From NCBI GenBank assembly GCA_002167435.2, contig NHBR02000140.1:154861-218860 (forward strand): a stretch of 64,000 bases of DNA, in the 5' to 3' direction. Positions within the stretch are counted from its first letter, which is position 1. Every line of letters starts with the position of its first letter. The position numbers were made by a program, and so were the translations under genes. The notes under the pieces are model-generated. The model was given only the letters and a program-made list of their open reading frames with translations. It searched no databases and was not told the DNA's origin. This DNA comes from Allomuricauda sp. TMED12 (lineage in GTDB: Bacteria > Bacteroidota > Bacteroidia > Flavobacteriales > Flavobacteriaceae). Below are positions 47,033 through 56,185 of the stretch, piece after piece.

Positions 47033-47425
47033 TTAGGACAACCACATTTTTAGTTCTTCAAAAAGTTCCTCGTTGGCTGAATAAATGCCATTGAACTCAG
47101 AAATTAGATAAAGATCGTTTTCATGCGCAAACTTGAACCGTATAGGTGCCCAAGTATTGTCCATGCCTTTGCTTTTAAGACGCCTAAAAGTGTCGTCATA
47201 ACCGTAGTACAGTTGTTTCATCTCGTTTTTGGGAATGTTGAACTGGACTTCTTCATCATGGAAGATATCATATCCCACAAATGTTATACCATTGGCATCA
47301 AAAGTAACAGCGCCTTTAAAACGAAACGGAGGAGGTGCTAGCATAATTTGGGATTGTATCCAATCCAGCCACGTTCGGTGCTTAAAATCATTTTTAAAGA
47401 TCAAAAAGCTGTTCTTTATAATCAT
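47033..47425 (-). CDS. Conserved small protein, function unknown
   Basis: The 130-residue protein has no signal peptide. A short basic N-terminal segment (MIIKNSFLIFKNDFKHRTW) is followed by a PH/GRAM-like run of strands (RFKGAVTFDANGITFVGYDI, DEEVQFNIPKNEMKQLYYGY, IRFKFAHENDLYLISEF) and a final helix, NEELFEELKMWL. The PH-like fold is suggested by strand order only. I do not recognise a family. It is upstream of the DUF3124 gene (51-base gap, same strand). Confidence 0.5.
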   Translation of the reverse strand: MIIKNSFLIFKNDFKHRTWLDWIQSQIMLAPPPFRFKGAVTFDANGITFVGYDIFHDEEVQFNIPKNEMKQLYYGYDDTFRRLKSKGMDNTWAPIRFKFAHENDLYLISEFNGIYSANEELFEELKMWLS

Positions 47426-47560
47426 GGTTCCAATTTAAGGAATTGCCTACCCTAAAATTAGAACATTAAAGTGGCTTTTTATGTTGCTTTTTGTTGTTTT
47501 CGATGCAACAGGTATGAATTTTGGATGACGAAGTAGTCAATTGTTTAAAATTGAGTTTAG

Positions 47561-47639
47561 CGTCATGCTGAACTTGTTTCAGTATCCCAAGTTTAGGATG
47601 AATTGGATGAGCCCCTGAACTAAATTCAGGGTCTCATTT
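47561..47639. repeat. Paired flavobacterial REP-like hairpin elements
   Basis: Two small hairpins stand together: CTGAA/TTCAG in TCATGCTGAACTTGTTTCAG (47564-47583) and CCCTGAA/TTCAGGG at 47613-47631, ending in GTCTCA. These match the style of the recurrent TCATGCTGAA...TTCAG and GACCCTGAA...TTCAGGG elements I know from flavobacterial intergenic regions. The 221-base gap has no other feature. Confidence 0.55.
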
Positions 47640-47646
47640 TTACATT

Positions 47647-49119
47647 CTATTTCATTTCATATAACGCCTTGCCAGCCTCCTCATATTTATCGCCAGAGTT
47701 CCAAAACAGTTTGTCCGAGGTGTTTGCAATCAAACGCCCAGTGTACACATAGCCTTGGTAAAATTTCAAGAGATACTCATAATCCAAGGAGTCGGCTTCG
47801 TCGGCGGCTTGGTGGTAGTATTTAAAGATCTCGTCGTCAAAACTGCTAAACCCGGTGGAGTAGGTAGGTGCGGGAACCCCTTTTTGGGCAAAGCTTACAT
47901 TATCACTTCGGTCAAAAAGGCCTTGCTCCGGAGCTGGGTCGCCAATGGCCTTTAAGCCAAAAGTGGAAGCTCCTTTCTCAATCAACGGTTGGGCCGATGT
48001 ACGTTCCAATCCAATAATGGTAGCCAAAGAAGTATCGTTGTATCCGCCACCATCTGTATTAAAACAATACGACATTTGGTTAAGCGGAATCATGGGATGG
48101 TCTGCATAGTATTTGCTGCCCAACAAGCCTTTTTCTTCCCCGGTGAACAAAATGAACAGAGCTGAACGCTTGGTAGGGTATTTGCCCAAGTTCTCCAACA
48201 TGGACAGCACCGCGGTAACCCCAATGGCATTGTCACGTGCCCCATTGTATATGGAATCGCCTTCTGCATTGGGTTGGCCTATGCCAACATGATCGTAATG
48301 GGCGGAATAGATTACGTATTCGTTTTTGAGTTTTGGGTCGGTACCTTCCATCATACCCACCACATTTTGGGTAGGCAAGGTGGTTTTGGTCTGTCCATCT
48401 GATTTTAGCGTATACGATAACTGCATATCTTGTGTAAACCCGGGGTCTTCGGTCTTGGTATTCACCCAAATATGTGGAATTTCGTCAGCTTCACTCATAT
48501 CATCCATGTCCTTCACTTCAGTGCTCCCGCCAATGTAGTGCTTTAAACGGCTCCAAATGGCTTCTTCAAATTGTACAAGTTCCAAAAGTCCTTTGGCCCC
48601 TGCACTCTTAGCACGTTCAACTTTTTCCCTACTGCTTCGGAACATTTGACCGGGATCTTGCCCCGCTTCGTTGCCCCCTAACACTACAACCATTTTTCCA
48701 GACACAGACATACGCTTAAAGTCATTCTCTGTACCGTAGCCTAGAAATACTGCTTCTCCCGACTCGTCAATAACCGGCATGGTGAAGGCCGCCTGCAAAG
48801 GGTAGGGAGTTCCGTTCAAACTAAGTTCCACAAAATTGGGGGCACCTGTTTGCACCAAATTAAATTTTTGGTAGTAGGAATCCGTGCCTGAAATGGGTTT
48901 TGCTCCATTTCTTCGTAATTCGTTGGCCAAATAACTGGCTGCAATTTTATTGCCCCGAGTTCCCGAAGCCCTACCTTCCAATAAATCGTCGGCCAAAAAG
49001 TAGATGTGGCTTTTAATGGTGTTGACATTCACCGTGGCAGCTGCTTTTTCCTCATCAGTTTGTGCGGAAAGGATGCCGATTAACAAAAAAGCAATGCAGA
49101 AGGTAAAGAGATTTTTCAT
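47647..49119 (-). CDS. M28-family exported metallopeptidase
   Basis: The 490-residue protein has a signal peptide, MKNLFTFCIAFLLIGILSAQ. A PA-like protease-associated insertion (about 100-245) is followed by the M28 peptidase domain. Di-zinc ligands are His274 and Asp276 region (SAHYDHVG), Asp296 (YNGARDNA), the catalytic Glu328 with Glu329 (FTGEEKG), Asp356 (FNTDGGG) and a late His in YHQAADEAD. It hydrolyses peptides from their N-terminus, probably in the periplasm. It is the last of three exported hydrolases on this strand (M20, phosphoesterase, M28). Confidence 0.9.
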   Translation of the reverse strand: MKNLFTFCIAFLLIGILSAQTDEEKAAATVNVNTIKSHIYFLADDLLEGRASGTRGNKIAASYLANELRRNGAKPISGTDSYYQKFNLVQTGAPNFVELSLNGTPYPLQAAFTMPVIDESGEAVFLGYGTENDFKRMSVSGKMVVVLGGNEAGQDPGQMFRSSREKVERAKSAGAKGLLELVQFEEAIWSRLKHYIGGSTEVKDMDDMSEADEIPHIWVNTKTEDPGFTQDMQLSYTLKSDGQTKTTLPTQNVVGMMEGTDPKLKNEYVIYSAHYDHVGIGQPNAEGDSIYNGARDNAIGVTAVLSMLENLGKYPTKRSALFILFTGEEKGLLGSKYYADHPMIPLNQMSYCFNTDGGGYNDTSLATIIGLERTSAQPLIEKGASTFGLKAIGDPAPEQGLFDRSDNVSFAQKGVPAPTYSTGFSSFDDEIFKYYHQAADEADSLDYEYLLKFYQGYVYTGRLIANTSDKLFWNSGDKYEEAGKALYEMK

Positions 49120-49165
49120 GTAGCGTTGTGGATTAGTTATTCTTTTTTAAAGATAGTCAAAAAGC

Positions 49166-50158
49166 TTATTGACCTGAGGGAACGTTCCCCTGCTCGTTTA
49201 AAATCCCTTCCATTTTTAGATGGGTGATTACAGGTTTTTTGGCCATACGAACCAAACTCACATGATCGAAAGCCATCGAATCCTGTGGATTTTGACTGCC
49301 TCCAGTTGTGCCCAAAATAGTATAGCTATGTCCTTTTCGTGTTTGGTTGGAAAAGGAGTGGAAATGCCCGTTGATTACGGTGTATTCACGGTCGGCTAAC
49401 ACCTCTTCCAAAGGTCCGAGACCTTTTTTGTCTTCACGCATCCAAAGTGGTTTGTGCATGAGCACGAACGTCCATTTTACATCTGGATTTGTTTCAAGAA
49501 CATCTGTAAAATAATCCAATTGAGCTTGGCTCATCCCGCCTATACTGCGTTCTGGCATATGATAATATTCAGACTCTTCATAAGTTCCCTCGATTTCCCC
49601 ATCAATGATTTTTAGCGCTTTGGCCCGGGCCTGATAGATTTCCATCATTCGTTCTTCTTCGTAATCCTCGGAATCCATCATCAAAAACAAAACATCTTCG
49701 TATACAAAATGATAGTAGCGGGGTCCAAAACGGTTTTTCCAGAACTCCCTCATGGTGGGGTTGGTGAGGTCGTGGTTACCTCCCAAATGAAAGAAAGGCA
49801 TGTTGAGTTTAGCCGTGCGGTCATCAAATGAATCCCATTCTTTGGCAAGTTGTTCTTTATCTTCTGTGCCACCATCTATCAAATCCCCCACACTGAGCAC
49901 AAAAGTGGGGTCGAGCATATTCAATTGTTGAACTGCAGTGGCATAAACCCCTGCTCTTTCCCCGCCATTGAGGTCGGAAATAATGGCAAACGTAAAATCG
50001 TCTTCTGTAGGTTCAAATGTTTCGCTTGTCCAAGGTTTGGGCCCTGTGTTTACATCGTGTACGAACTTTGAGACTTCTTTTTTAACCGCAGGTTCTATGT
50101 TTTGTTTACATCCAATTAAGGCCAATAAGGCTAGAAAAAAGAGAAGGTTTGTTTTCAT
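49166..50158 (-). CDS. Calcineurin-like metallophosphoesterase lipoprotein
   Basis: The 330-residue protein has a signal peptide with lipobox ALIGC (Cys17). The metal motifs are SDLNGG in place of SDxHG (Asn replaces the usual His), VLSVGDLIDGG, HLGGNHDLT, VLMHKPLW and NGHFHSFSN. The Asn in motif I occurs in several secreted Bacteroidota phosphoesterases. The enzyme should hydrolyse phosphomono- or diesters at the outer-membrane or periplasmic face. It begins 5 bases after the M20 gene's stop and ends about 46 bases before the M28 gene. Confidence 0.85.
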   Translation of the reverse strand: MKTNLLFFLALLALIGCKQNIEPAVKKEVSKFVHDVNTGPKPWTSETFEPTEDDFTFAIISDLNGGERAGVYATAVQQLNMLDPTFVLSVGDLIDGGTEDKEQLAKEWDSFDDRTAKLNMPFFHLGGNHDLTNPTMREFWKNRFGPRYYHFVYEDVLFLMMDSEDYEEERMMEIYQARAKALKIIDGEIEGTYEESEYYHMPERSIGGMSQAQLDYFTDVLETNPDVKWTFVLMHKPLWMREDKKGLGPLEEVLADREYTVINGHFHSFSNQTRKGHSYTILGTTGGSQNPQDSMAFDHVSLVRMAKKPVITHLKMEGILNEQGNVPSGQ

Positions 50159-50163
50159 TGTTT

Positions 50164-51591
50164 TTAGTTTTTTCTGTAATCTAATGCAGGCATCCTATCA
50201 CCTAATAAAGCTTCGTATTTAAAATCGGAACCTCTTCTTTTGTTGAAATCGGCTTTAATATCATCCAAAAGTTTTGGGTTTTTGAACAAGTCCATGGCAG
50301 ATAAAGCTATGGTTTTGGCAGCTACCATCATTCCTTTAAAACCAATGTCTGTTCCACCGGCGGCAACGGCCTGCCAGCTATGGGCAGGTGTTCCAGGTAC
50401 CCAAGTGGCCGTATTTACCGCTGCTGTTGGAGCGTTCCAGCTCACATCGCCCGTATCTGCGGAAGCTTTACCATAGGTAAACTCCATGGGTTGAATTTCA
50501 CCAGCGCTTTCAATGGGTTTTGGTGCTCCAAGCGTTTTCTGGATTTCTTTGGCAAACTCCATGTCTTCTGGAGTGTATTCGACACCACCAACAAGGGTCA
50601 TGTTATCGTGCATTATTTTGGAAAGCGGTTCATTTGGTAGTTTTTCGTAGGTCCCACCAATAATTTCGTAAGTCATTTCGGTTTCAGTTCCAATAGCAGC
50701 ACCTTCAGCAGCTTTAACTACACGGTCCCAAACAGCTTTAACTTCTTTTCTGTTGGAGTGGCGAATTACGTAATATACTTCAGCTTCTTTTGGAACAATG
50801 TTGGGAGCATCTCCGCCTTTGGTGATGATGTAATGGATACGGGTTGATTCGGTAGTGTGTTCGCGCAACATGTTCACCAAATCGTTCATCCCTTCCACAC
50901 CGTCCAATGCAGAACGACCCAGTTCTGGGGCCATTGCGGCATGTGAAGATTTTCCTGTAAATCGAAATTTTCCTGAAATAGTGGCCAGATTGGTACTCGG
51001 GTTGGAGGCATTTCTGTCTCCCGCATGCCAAGAAACAATGGCATCCACATCATCAAAAAGGCCTGCGCGGACCATGTATACTTTTCCAGAACCGCCTTCT
51101 TCAGCGGGTGTCCCATAAAAACGAATAGTTCCTGATTTGCCTGATTCTTTCAAGTAATCTTTGGCAGCGATAGCGGCGGCCATGGAACCGGTTCCAAATA
51201 AGTGGTGGCCACAAGCTTGTCCTGGTGCATCGACAACTCTAGCTTTTCTAAAGGGTACTGCATCTTGGGACATGCCAGGAAGGGCATCAAATTCTCCTAG
51301 CACTCCAATCACTGGACTTCCTGAACCATAGGTTGCCGTGAATGCCGTTGGGATTCCAGCCACTCCTTTTTCAATGGTAAAGCCTTCTTTTTCAAGTTCA
51401 CTTTGTAAGAGAGCAGAACTGTTTTCTTCCAAATAGCCCAGCTCGGGATTGGTCCAAAGTTCTTTGGCAATTTCTTTGTAGTGGTCTTTTTTGGCGTCTA
51501 GGTCCGCAATGATTTTTTTCTTGTCTTTTTGTGCAAAGCTGACTGTTGCAATCAGAATAAGGGCTAAACTGAATACTAAAGGTTTTTTCAT
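50164..51591 (-). CDS. M20D amidohydrolase (AbgB-like), exported
   Basis: The 475-residue protein has a signal peptide, MKKPLVFSLALILIATVSFAQ. The M20D metal motif lies in GQACGHHLFGTGS, with catalytic Glu in TPAEEGGSGKV and a further ligand His in SWHAGDRN. The dimerisation (lid) domain is in the middle (SGKFRFTGKSSHAAMAPELG). Relatives cleave aminoacyl-aromatic amides such as p-aminobenzoyl-glutamate or acyl-amino acids; the substrate is unclear. It is followed 5 bases later by the phosphoesterase gene. Confidence 0.9.
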   Translation of the reverse strand: MKKPLVFSLALILIATVSFAQKDKKKIIADLDAKKDHYKEIAKELWTNPELGYLEENSSALLQSELEKEGFTIEKGVAGIPTAFTATYGSGSPVIGVLGEFDALPGMSQDAVPFRKARVVDAPGQACGHHLFGTGSMAAAIAAKDYLKESGKSGTIRFYGTPAEEGGSGKVYMVRAGLFDDVDAIVSWHAGDRNASNPSTNLATISGKFRFTGKSSHAAMAPELGRSALDGVEGMNDLVNMLREHTTESTRIHYIITKGGDAPNIVPKEAEVYYVIRHSNRKEVKAVWDRVVKAAEGAAIGTETEMTYEIIGGTYEKLPNEPLSKIMHDNMTLVGGVEYTPEDMEFAKEIQKTLGAPKPIESAGEIQPMEFTYGKASADTGDVSWNAPTAAVNTATWVPGTPAHSWQAVAAGGTDIGFKGMMVAAKTIALSAMDLFKNPKLLDDIKADFNKRRGSDFKYEALLGDRMPALDYRKN

Positions 51592-51706
51592 TGTAATAGT
51601 TGGTTTTGGTTGGTAATCGCAATTCTCTCAAAGATAACACTTAAACCGAAGAAGACATTGGTGTGGAATCAATCCCTATGGATTATTGCAAAATCTGAAA
51701 AATGAA

Positions 51707-52189
51707 TCACTTCTTTTTGATGGGAATCCAGAACTCCTCCTCGGAATCGGGGTGTTCGCCTTTGTATTTATCACCCATTAAAGCAAAGTAGGGCCTTTCA
51801 TCCATTTCATAATCGGAGTTTGGGAACCATTGCCCATAAATATATTGGAAGGTATCTTTAATCTCACTGGGTTTTCCTTTGTATGGGAACACGGCATAAA
51901 GCCCTTCTGGAACGGTCAGGGTTTCCATGCCCTCGGGTATTTCTTCTATTTTGGAAACAGCAATGGCGGCCCACTTTTCAAATTCGCGTGTGGGGTCAAA
52001 ATTTTGGAAAAACGTAGTGGTCGGATAGATTTCTACTGCGTAGCTATCATTATTGATTGCATGATTTATTTCTTTTTTTCGGGGAGAAAAACTCTGCCAA
52101 AGTTCAAGGGTATTGTTGTTGACAATGGAGGTGATTGATTTTTTTCCAACCAAAAGAGTGGTAGGCAAGGTTTGTATTCTTGGGGTCAT
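51707..52189 (-). CDS. GyrI-like/AraC effector-binding domain protein
   Basis: The protein has 160 residues from the ATG at 52189; the TTG just before it is not needed. It matches the GyrI-like small-molecule binding fold: TPRIQTLPTTLLVGKKSITS, VEIYPTTTFFQNFDPTREFE, EKWAAIAVS, GLYAVFPYKGKPSEIKDTF and the final ERPYFALMGDKYKGE with EEEFWIPIKK. Stand-alone forms bind hydrophobic ligands or inhibit gyrase (GyrI/SbmC); there is no HTH here. It is 6 bases after the DUF1801 gene. Confidence 0.8.
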   Translation of the reverse strand: MTPRIQTLPTTLLVGKKSITSIVNNNTLELWQSFSPRKKEINHAINNDSYAVEIYPTTTFFQNFDPTREFEKWAAIAVSKIEEIPEGMETLTVPEGLYAVFPYKGKPSEIKDTFQYIYGQWFPNSDYEMDERPYFALMGDKYKGEHPDSEEEFWIPIKKK

Positions 52190-52195
52190 CAAGCT

Positions 52196-52543
52196 TTATT
52201 TATGGGCGGCATTTTCTTCGACTCTAAACTTAACGATTTCTTCAATAAGGTCATACGGCATGGGCCAATCCAATGGAAACTGCACCGAACCCTTACCTTG
52301 TTTATATTGGGACAATTCTGCAGCAAATTGTTCATGTCCCGAAGGGGTGGCATAGAATCCGATATGATTCTTGTAACCAGCAAAATAAACCAAGGGTTTG
52401 CCATATGTCTTGTATCCAGGCATGCCATATGCCATAAGTTCCACTGCCTCTGGAGCCGCTACTTTGATGATTTTCCGAATCTTTTGCAAGTGGTGTTGCA
52501 CTTCTTCGGGAAATTTAGCAATGTATTGCTCTATTTCATTCAT
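52196..52543 (-). CDS. DUF1801 (YdhG-like) protein
   Basis: The 115-residue cytosolic protein shows the DUF1801 layout: MNEIEQYIAKFPEEVQHHLQ, KIRKIIKVAAPEAVELMAYG, MPGYKTYGKPLVYFAGYKNH, IGFYATPSGHEQF and FPLDWPMPYDLIEEIVKFR. Bacillus YdhG is implicated in iron delivery to ferrochelatase-type enzymes (frataxin-like), but the function of most members is untested. It is transcribed with the GyrI-like gene. It stands 51 bases downstream of the siderophore-type TonB receptor, same strand. Confidence 0.82.
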   Translation of the reverse strand: MNEIEQYIAKFPEEVQHHLQKIRKIIKVAAPEAVELMAYGMPGYKTYGKPLVYFAGYKNHIGFYATPSGHEQFAAELSQYKQGKGSVQFPLDWPMPYDLIEEIVKFRVEENAAHK

Positions 52544-52594
52544 GGTCAGCCTGTTTTGATTTTAAAGATAAATGAAACTTTTGAGCACAATTAA

Positions 52595-54667
52595 TCAAAA
52601 AACATAGTTTAGTTGCAATCCTCCAAAATAATTCAGGCGATTTCCAGGGTAATAGTATCTGGGTTGTGCCCCACCGAAACCAACCGCATTGATCAATACG
52701 GATTGGGCATAATTGGTATTAAAAACATTATTGATTCCGGCATTCAATCCCAAATTGACATGAGATGAAATAGCGGTTCGGAACCCTAGCTTGGCATGGA
52801 ACACATTAAAGGAATCACTGTGGATTGAATTAGCATCGGTCATTGGAATTTCGTCCACAAATTGGTGCGTCAGGTTAAGCTGCAAACCATTTTTATGTCT
52901 GAAATCAATTCCTGAACTCAACCGATGTTTTGGTACTCCCGTGAGCGGATTGCCCGAATAATCGTTGTCCCCATCCACAAAATCCACAAAACTGTGGTCG
53001 TTGAGGGTGTAACTGAGATAGGGTGAAAAAGTGATGGATTGGGATAGCTTGTTCCTATATTGTAGGTCAATTTCCAAGCCTTGATGCCTCGTTTTCCCTG
53101 CATTTCTACCAATATATTGGTCTTCTCCGACCCGTTGGGCCACTAAAAGGTTTTTTACATCCATTCGGTATAGGGTGAGGTTCATGGATAAGTTATTCTT
53201 AAATAACAACCATTCGGTGCCCAATTCATAGTTTGTTCCTGTTTCTTGGGCAATATCTGGATTGATGATGCCATCTGGGGTCAGTGTTTCCTCTAAACTG
53301 GGATTGGAAAAACCTCTACTTACGTTTGCATAGACCTTTCCATTTTTTAATTGATAATTAATTCCCAGGTTTGGCAGCAATATGGGATCAAAATCACGTT
53401 CTGCTGAAGCGTTGGCATCCCCTTGATTGAACAAATCTCTAAAATCATAATGGGTCTTGTTCAAATTGAGACCCAATTGCGCGGAAAATTTTGGTGTGAT
53501 GGGGTAGGTAAGCGTTCCAAAAAGATTGAACTGTCTTCTGAATTCTGTATTGTTGTTTAGTTGATTCCCTTGCAAGCTGCCGTTGCCATCATTCTCCTCA
53601 TAAAGGTTTTCAAATGTGCCCCAGTGGTATTCGTCTTTGTAGTATTCGCCACCAAAGGTGAATTCTGCTTTCGCCCAATTGCCCGAAAATTGAGTTCGAA
53701 GGCCGAAGCCATTGGTAAACTCATCCAAAATATTGAAAGGCCTTGGTTCGTAATGATCTAAGTAGGTATAGAAAATACTGGTGGTATTTTGAAGATGTTC
53801 GGAAAATTGATAGGTGTGTGATAGTCCCGTCAAAATATATTTGTTCGCTTCGTACCCTTGAGCCGACAACCAGTTTGATGCCGCACGGGTGGGGTCTTCT
53901 TCAAAATCTGTTTGGTTGATGGAGCTTGGGATATGTGCCGTGTAGTCTATATAGTTTACCAAAAGAGCAATGCTGCTTTTTTGTCCAGTACGGAACTGTG
54001 TGTTCAGCAATAGACCATCTCGCTGAAATTGATTGTTTTGTCGATACCCATCAGTTTCCAGATGATTGTAGCTCAGTGACAGCTTGAAACCATCTTCTGA
54101 ATGCGAAAAGCTCAGGTTATCCTTGAGCATGTTGTAAGATCCCACCGTGAATGAATTGATAAGCTGGGTCCTGTCTTCAACAGATGCCTTGGTTTCCAAA
54201 AGAATAGCTCCACCAAGATTGGAACCATATGCCGTTGCTTTTGGACCTTTAATAACTTCTACAGCACCCAAGTTCTCAAAATCGTAGGCCTCTATAGTTG
54301 AGGAGCCCGCACCATTGGTTACAGGAATACCGTTAAAGTACATGCGTAGCTTATTGGTGCCATAGGGCGTCCTTGCCCCAATGCCGCGAACTGTGATTCG
54401 ATTCGTATTGATGGCTCCCGATAGGATATACACGCCCGAAATCTGATTGATGGCCGAGGGAATATCCGTAGGATTGAACCTTTCAAACGTCCGGCCAGCT
54501 ATTTTTGATGAAGATGTAATTCCCGTGGCTTTTTTGGGAATAGCATCCTGGGTCAGCACCACTTCGTCCAATTGGGTAATGGAATCAGTTTGTGTATTCT
54601 GCGAAAATATTTGAAGTGCAGAGCAAAGTGTAAAAAGTAGGGGGAGTCCTTTTTGTATGAGGTTCAT
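52595..54667 (-). CDS. TonB-dependent receptor, siderophore type
   Basis: The 690-residue outer-membrane receptor has a signal peptide (MNLIQKGLPLLFTLCSALQI). It has no CarboxypepD-like extension and goes directly to the TonB-box region and plug (about 30-165, with VVLTQDAIPKK, NRITVRGIGARTPYGTNKLR and EVIKGPKATAYGSNLGGAIL). The barrel follows, with FSNPSLEETLTPDGI and a C-terminal LQLNYVF. The short FecA/FhuE-like layout suggests ferric-siderophore or similar small-ligand uptake. Its ATG overlaps the cysteine hydrolase stop by one base (TAATG), a tight translational link. Confidence 0.86.
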   Translation of the reverse strand: MNLIQKGLPLLFTLCSALQIFSQNTQTDSITQLDEVVLTQDAIPKKATGITSSSKIAGRTFERFNPTDIPSAINQISGVYILSGAINTNRITVRGIGARTPYGTNKLRMYFNGIPVTNGAGSSTIEAYDFENLGAVEVIKGPKATAYGSNLGGAILLETKASVEDRTQLINSFTVGSYNMLKDNLSFSHSEDGFKLSLSYNHLETDGYRQNNQFQRDGLLLNTQFRTGQKSSIALLVNYIDYTAHIPSSINQTDFEEDPTRAASNWLSAQGYEANKYILTGLSHTYQFSEHLQNTTSIFYTYLDHYEPRPFNILDEFTNGFGLRTQFSGNWAKAEFTFGGEYYKDEYHWGTFENLYEENDGNGSLQGNQLNNNTEFRRQFNLFGTLTYPITPKFSAQLGLNLNKTHYDFRDLFNQGDANASAERDFDPILLPNLGINYQLKNGKVYANVSRGFSNPSLEETLTPDGIINPDIAQETGTNYELGTEWLLFKNNLSMNLTLYRMDVKNLLVAQRVGEDQYIGRNAGKTRHQGLEIDLQYRNKLSQSITFSPYLSYTLNDHSFVDFVDGDNDYSGNPLTGVPKHRLSSGIDFRHKNGLQLNLTHQFVDEIPMTDANSIHSDSFNVFHAKLGFRTAISSHVNLGLNAGINNVFNTNYAQSVLINAVGFGGAQPRYYYPGNRLNYFGGLQLNYVF

Positions 54668-55227
54668 TAAAATAATTTATCAAGTTCGCTCAACAAGGTT
54701 TCTGTATCCTTGATGGATGCAAATTCGTCTTGTAAGTTCGCCAATTCTGCATGAAATATAACTTCGGCCGGGTATTTATTTCCATCATACCCCATTTTAT
54801 CAAATGCGGCAGTTGCATCAGAAACCAAAACAACATTGAAACCCAAGTTTGAAGCCATTCTGACCGATGTGGAAATACAATGCTCGATGGTGAGCCCCGC
54901 AATCACCAAATCAGTAATATTTTGTGCTTTTAAACTAGCTTCCAAATTGGTTCCGATGAATGCACTATTTACTGCTTTTTCAAATATAGTTTCGTTGATC
55001 ATGGGTTGTGCAGCTGAATGGAAATCGTTTCCTAGTTTACTGGGGTGCAGGGGTGAGCTAAGGTTCGTGGAATTGTGTTTTACATGAAAAACGGGCAATT
55101 GGTTTTTTCTGAAATAATTAAGCAATCGACCACAATTTTCTTCCGCTTCGGGATTGTTTCGCTCGGTACCATAAAATGCAATTTCTTGAAGTCCACGTTG
55201 AACATCAATCAGAACAAGTGCGGTCAT
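54667..55227 (-). CDS. Isochorismatase-like cysteine hydrolase
   Basis: The cytosolic protein has 186 residues from the ATG at 55227 (MTALVLIDVQ). The frame to 55332 adds a non-matching basic stretch. The triad is Asp8 (LIDVQRG), Lys84 (IFEKAVNSAF) and Cys117 (GLTIEHCISTS). The enzyme is a cysteine hydrolase of the nicotinamidase/isochorismatase superfamily, and the presence of Cys rules out the non-catalytic forms. The substrate is unknown. It is coupled to the TonB receptor. True isochorismatase would fit a catechol-siderophore pathway, but no partner biosynthetic gene is visible. Confidence 0.85.
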   Translation of the reverse strand: MTALVLIDVQRGLQEIAFYGTERNNPEAEENCGRLLNYFRKNQLPVFHVKHNSTNLSSPLHPSKLGNDFHSAAQPMINETIFEKAVNSAFIGTNLEASLKAQNITDLVIAGLTIEHCISTSVRMASNLGFNVVLVSDATAAFDKMGYDGNKYPAEVIFHAELANLQDEFASIKDTETLLSELDKLF

Positions 55228-55361
55228 GAAGATGAATTTTGATCTAAAATTACGGAAAACATCAAGAAAGAAGGCCTTGATTCTTTTCATCGATATATTC
55301 ATTGGTAAATTCAATTTTAGGGAGCCGTTCACAATAGCTATTTTTGAACAAATTTGAGCGC

Positions 55362-56126
55362 ATGAAAATTGTATCCTATAATGTAAATGGAATAAGGGCA
55401 GCCCTAAAAAAAGGGTTTGTAGAATGGTTGGAATCGGTTGGTCCCGATGTAGTGTGTTTGCAAGAAACCAAAGCCATGGAAGAACAGGTGGACACTACGG
55501 TTTTTGAAGAAGCGGGATATTCCCATAACTACTGGTTCAGTGCCCAGAAAAAGGGGTATAGTGGTGTAGCTTTACTATGTAAAAATGAGCCTGACCATAT
55601 TGAGTTTGGAACGGGGATAGATTATATGGACCATGAAGGGAGGAATATCCGCGCCGATTTTGGAGACCTCTCCGTGATGAGCATGTACTTGCCATCTGGC
55701 ACAAATATGGACCGTCTGGACTTTAAGCTGACCTACATGGACGACTTTCAAAAGTATTCGGAGGAACTTCGAAAAGAACGCCCCAATCTTATTGTTTGCG
55801 GGGACTATAATATTTGTCATGAAGCGATCGATATCCATGATCCGGTACGGAACAAAAATGTGTCAGGATTTTTACCCGTGGAACGGGAATGGATAGGTAA
55901 TTTCATGAAAAGTGGTTTTATTGATAGTTTCAGACATTTTAACAAAGAATCCGACAATTACACATGGTGGAGTTACCGAGCCAACGCTAGGGCCAATAAC
56001 AAAGGCTGGCGTTTGGATTATGGAATGGTTGCCAAACCCTTGGAAAATAGGCTAAAGCGTTCCGTGATTTTATCCGAAGCCAAACACAGCGACCATTGTC
56101 CCATTTTATTGGAGGTTGAAAAATAA
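55362..56126 (+). CDS. xth: Exodeoxyribonuclease III
   Basis: The cytosolic AP endonuclease/3'-5' exonuclease of the EEP family has 254 residues from the ATG at 55362. Key residues: Asn7 (SYNVNG), Glu35 (CLQETKA), CGDYNICHEAID, GWRLDYGMVA and the closing HSDHCPILLE. It initiates repair of abasic sites. It belongs to the same superfamily as the secreted enzyme at 29512 but has no signal peptide. It ends at its own terminator and precedes the aldo/keto reductase. Confidence 0.96.
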   Translation: MKIVSYNVNGIRAALKKGFVEWLESVGPDVVCLQETKAMEEQVDTTVFEEAGYSHNYWFSAQKKGYSGVALLCKNEPDHIEFGTGIDYMDHEGRNIRADFGDLSVMSMYLPSGTNMDRLDFKLTYMDDFQKYSEELRKERPNLIVCGDYNICHEAIDIHDPVRNKNVSGFLPVEREWIGNFMKSGFIDSFRHFNKESDNYTWWSYRANARANNKGWRLDYGMVAKPLENRLKRSVILSEAKHSDHCPILLEVEK

Positions 56127-56150
56127 CATTGGCCTTAGACCGATGTTTTT
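56125..56150 (+). terminator. xth terminator
   Basis: AACATTGG pairs with CCGATGTT (one G-T pair) around CCTTAGA, followed by a 5-base T-run. The aldo/keto reductase ATG lies 36 bases further on. Confidence 0.75.
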
Positions 56151-56185
56151 GTTTCAGTACCTTTGAGCTTCTTTAATTTTAAAAG

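Noticed and set aside
54667..55227. Siderophore biosynthesis role for the isochorismatase-like protein
   Set aside because: No DHB or NRPS genes are in the window; the family covers many amide and isochorismate substrates.
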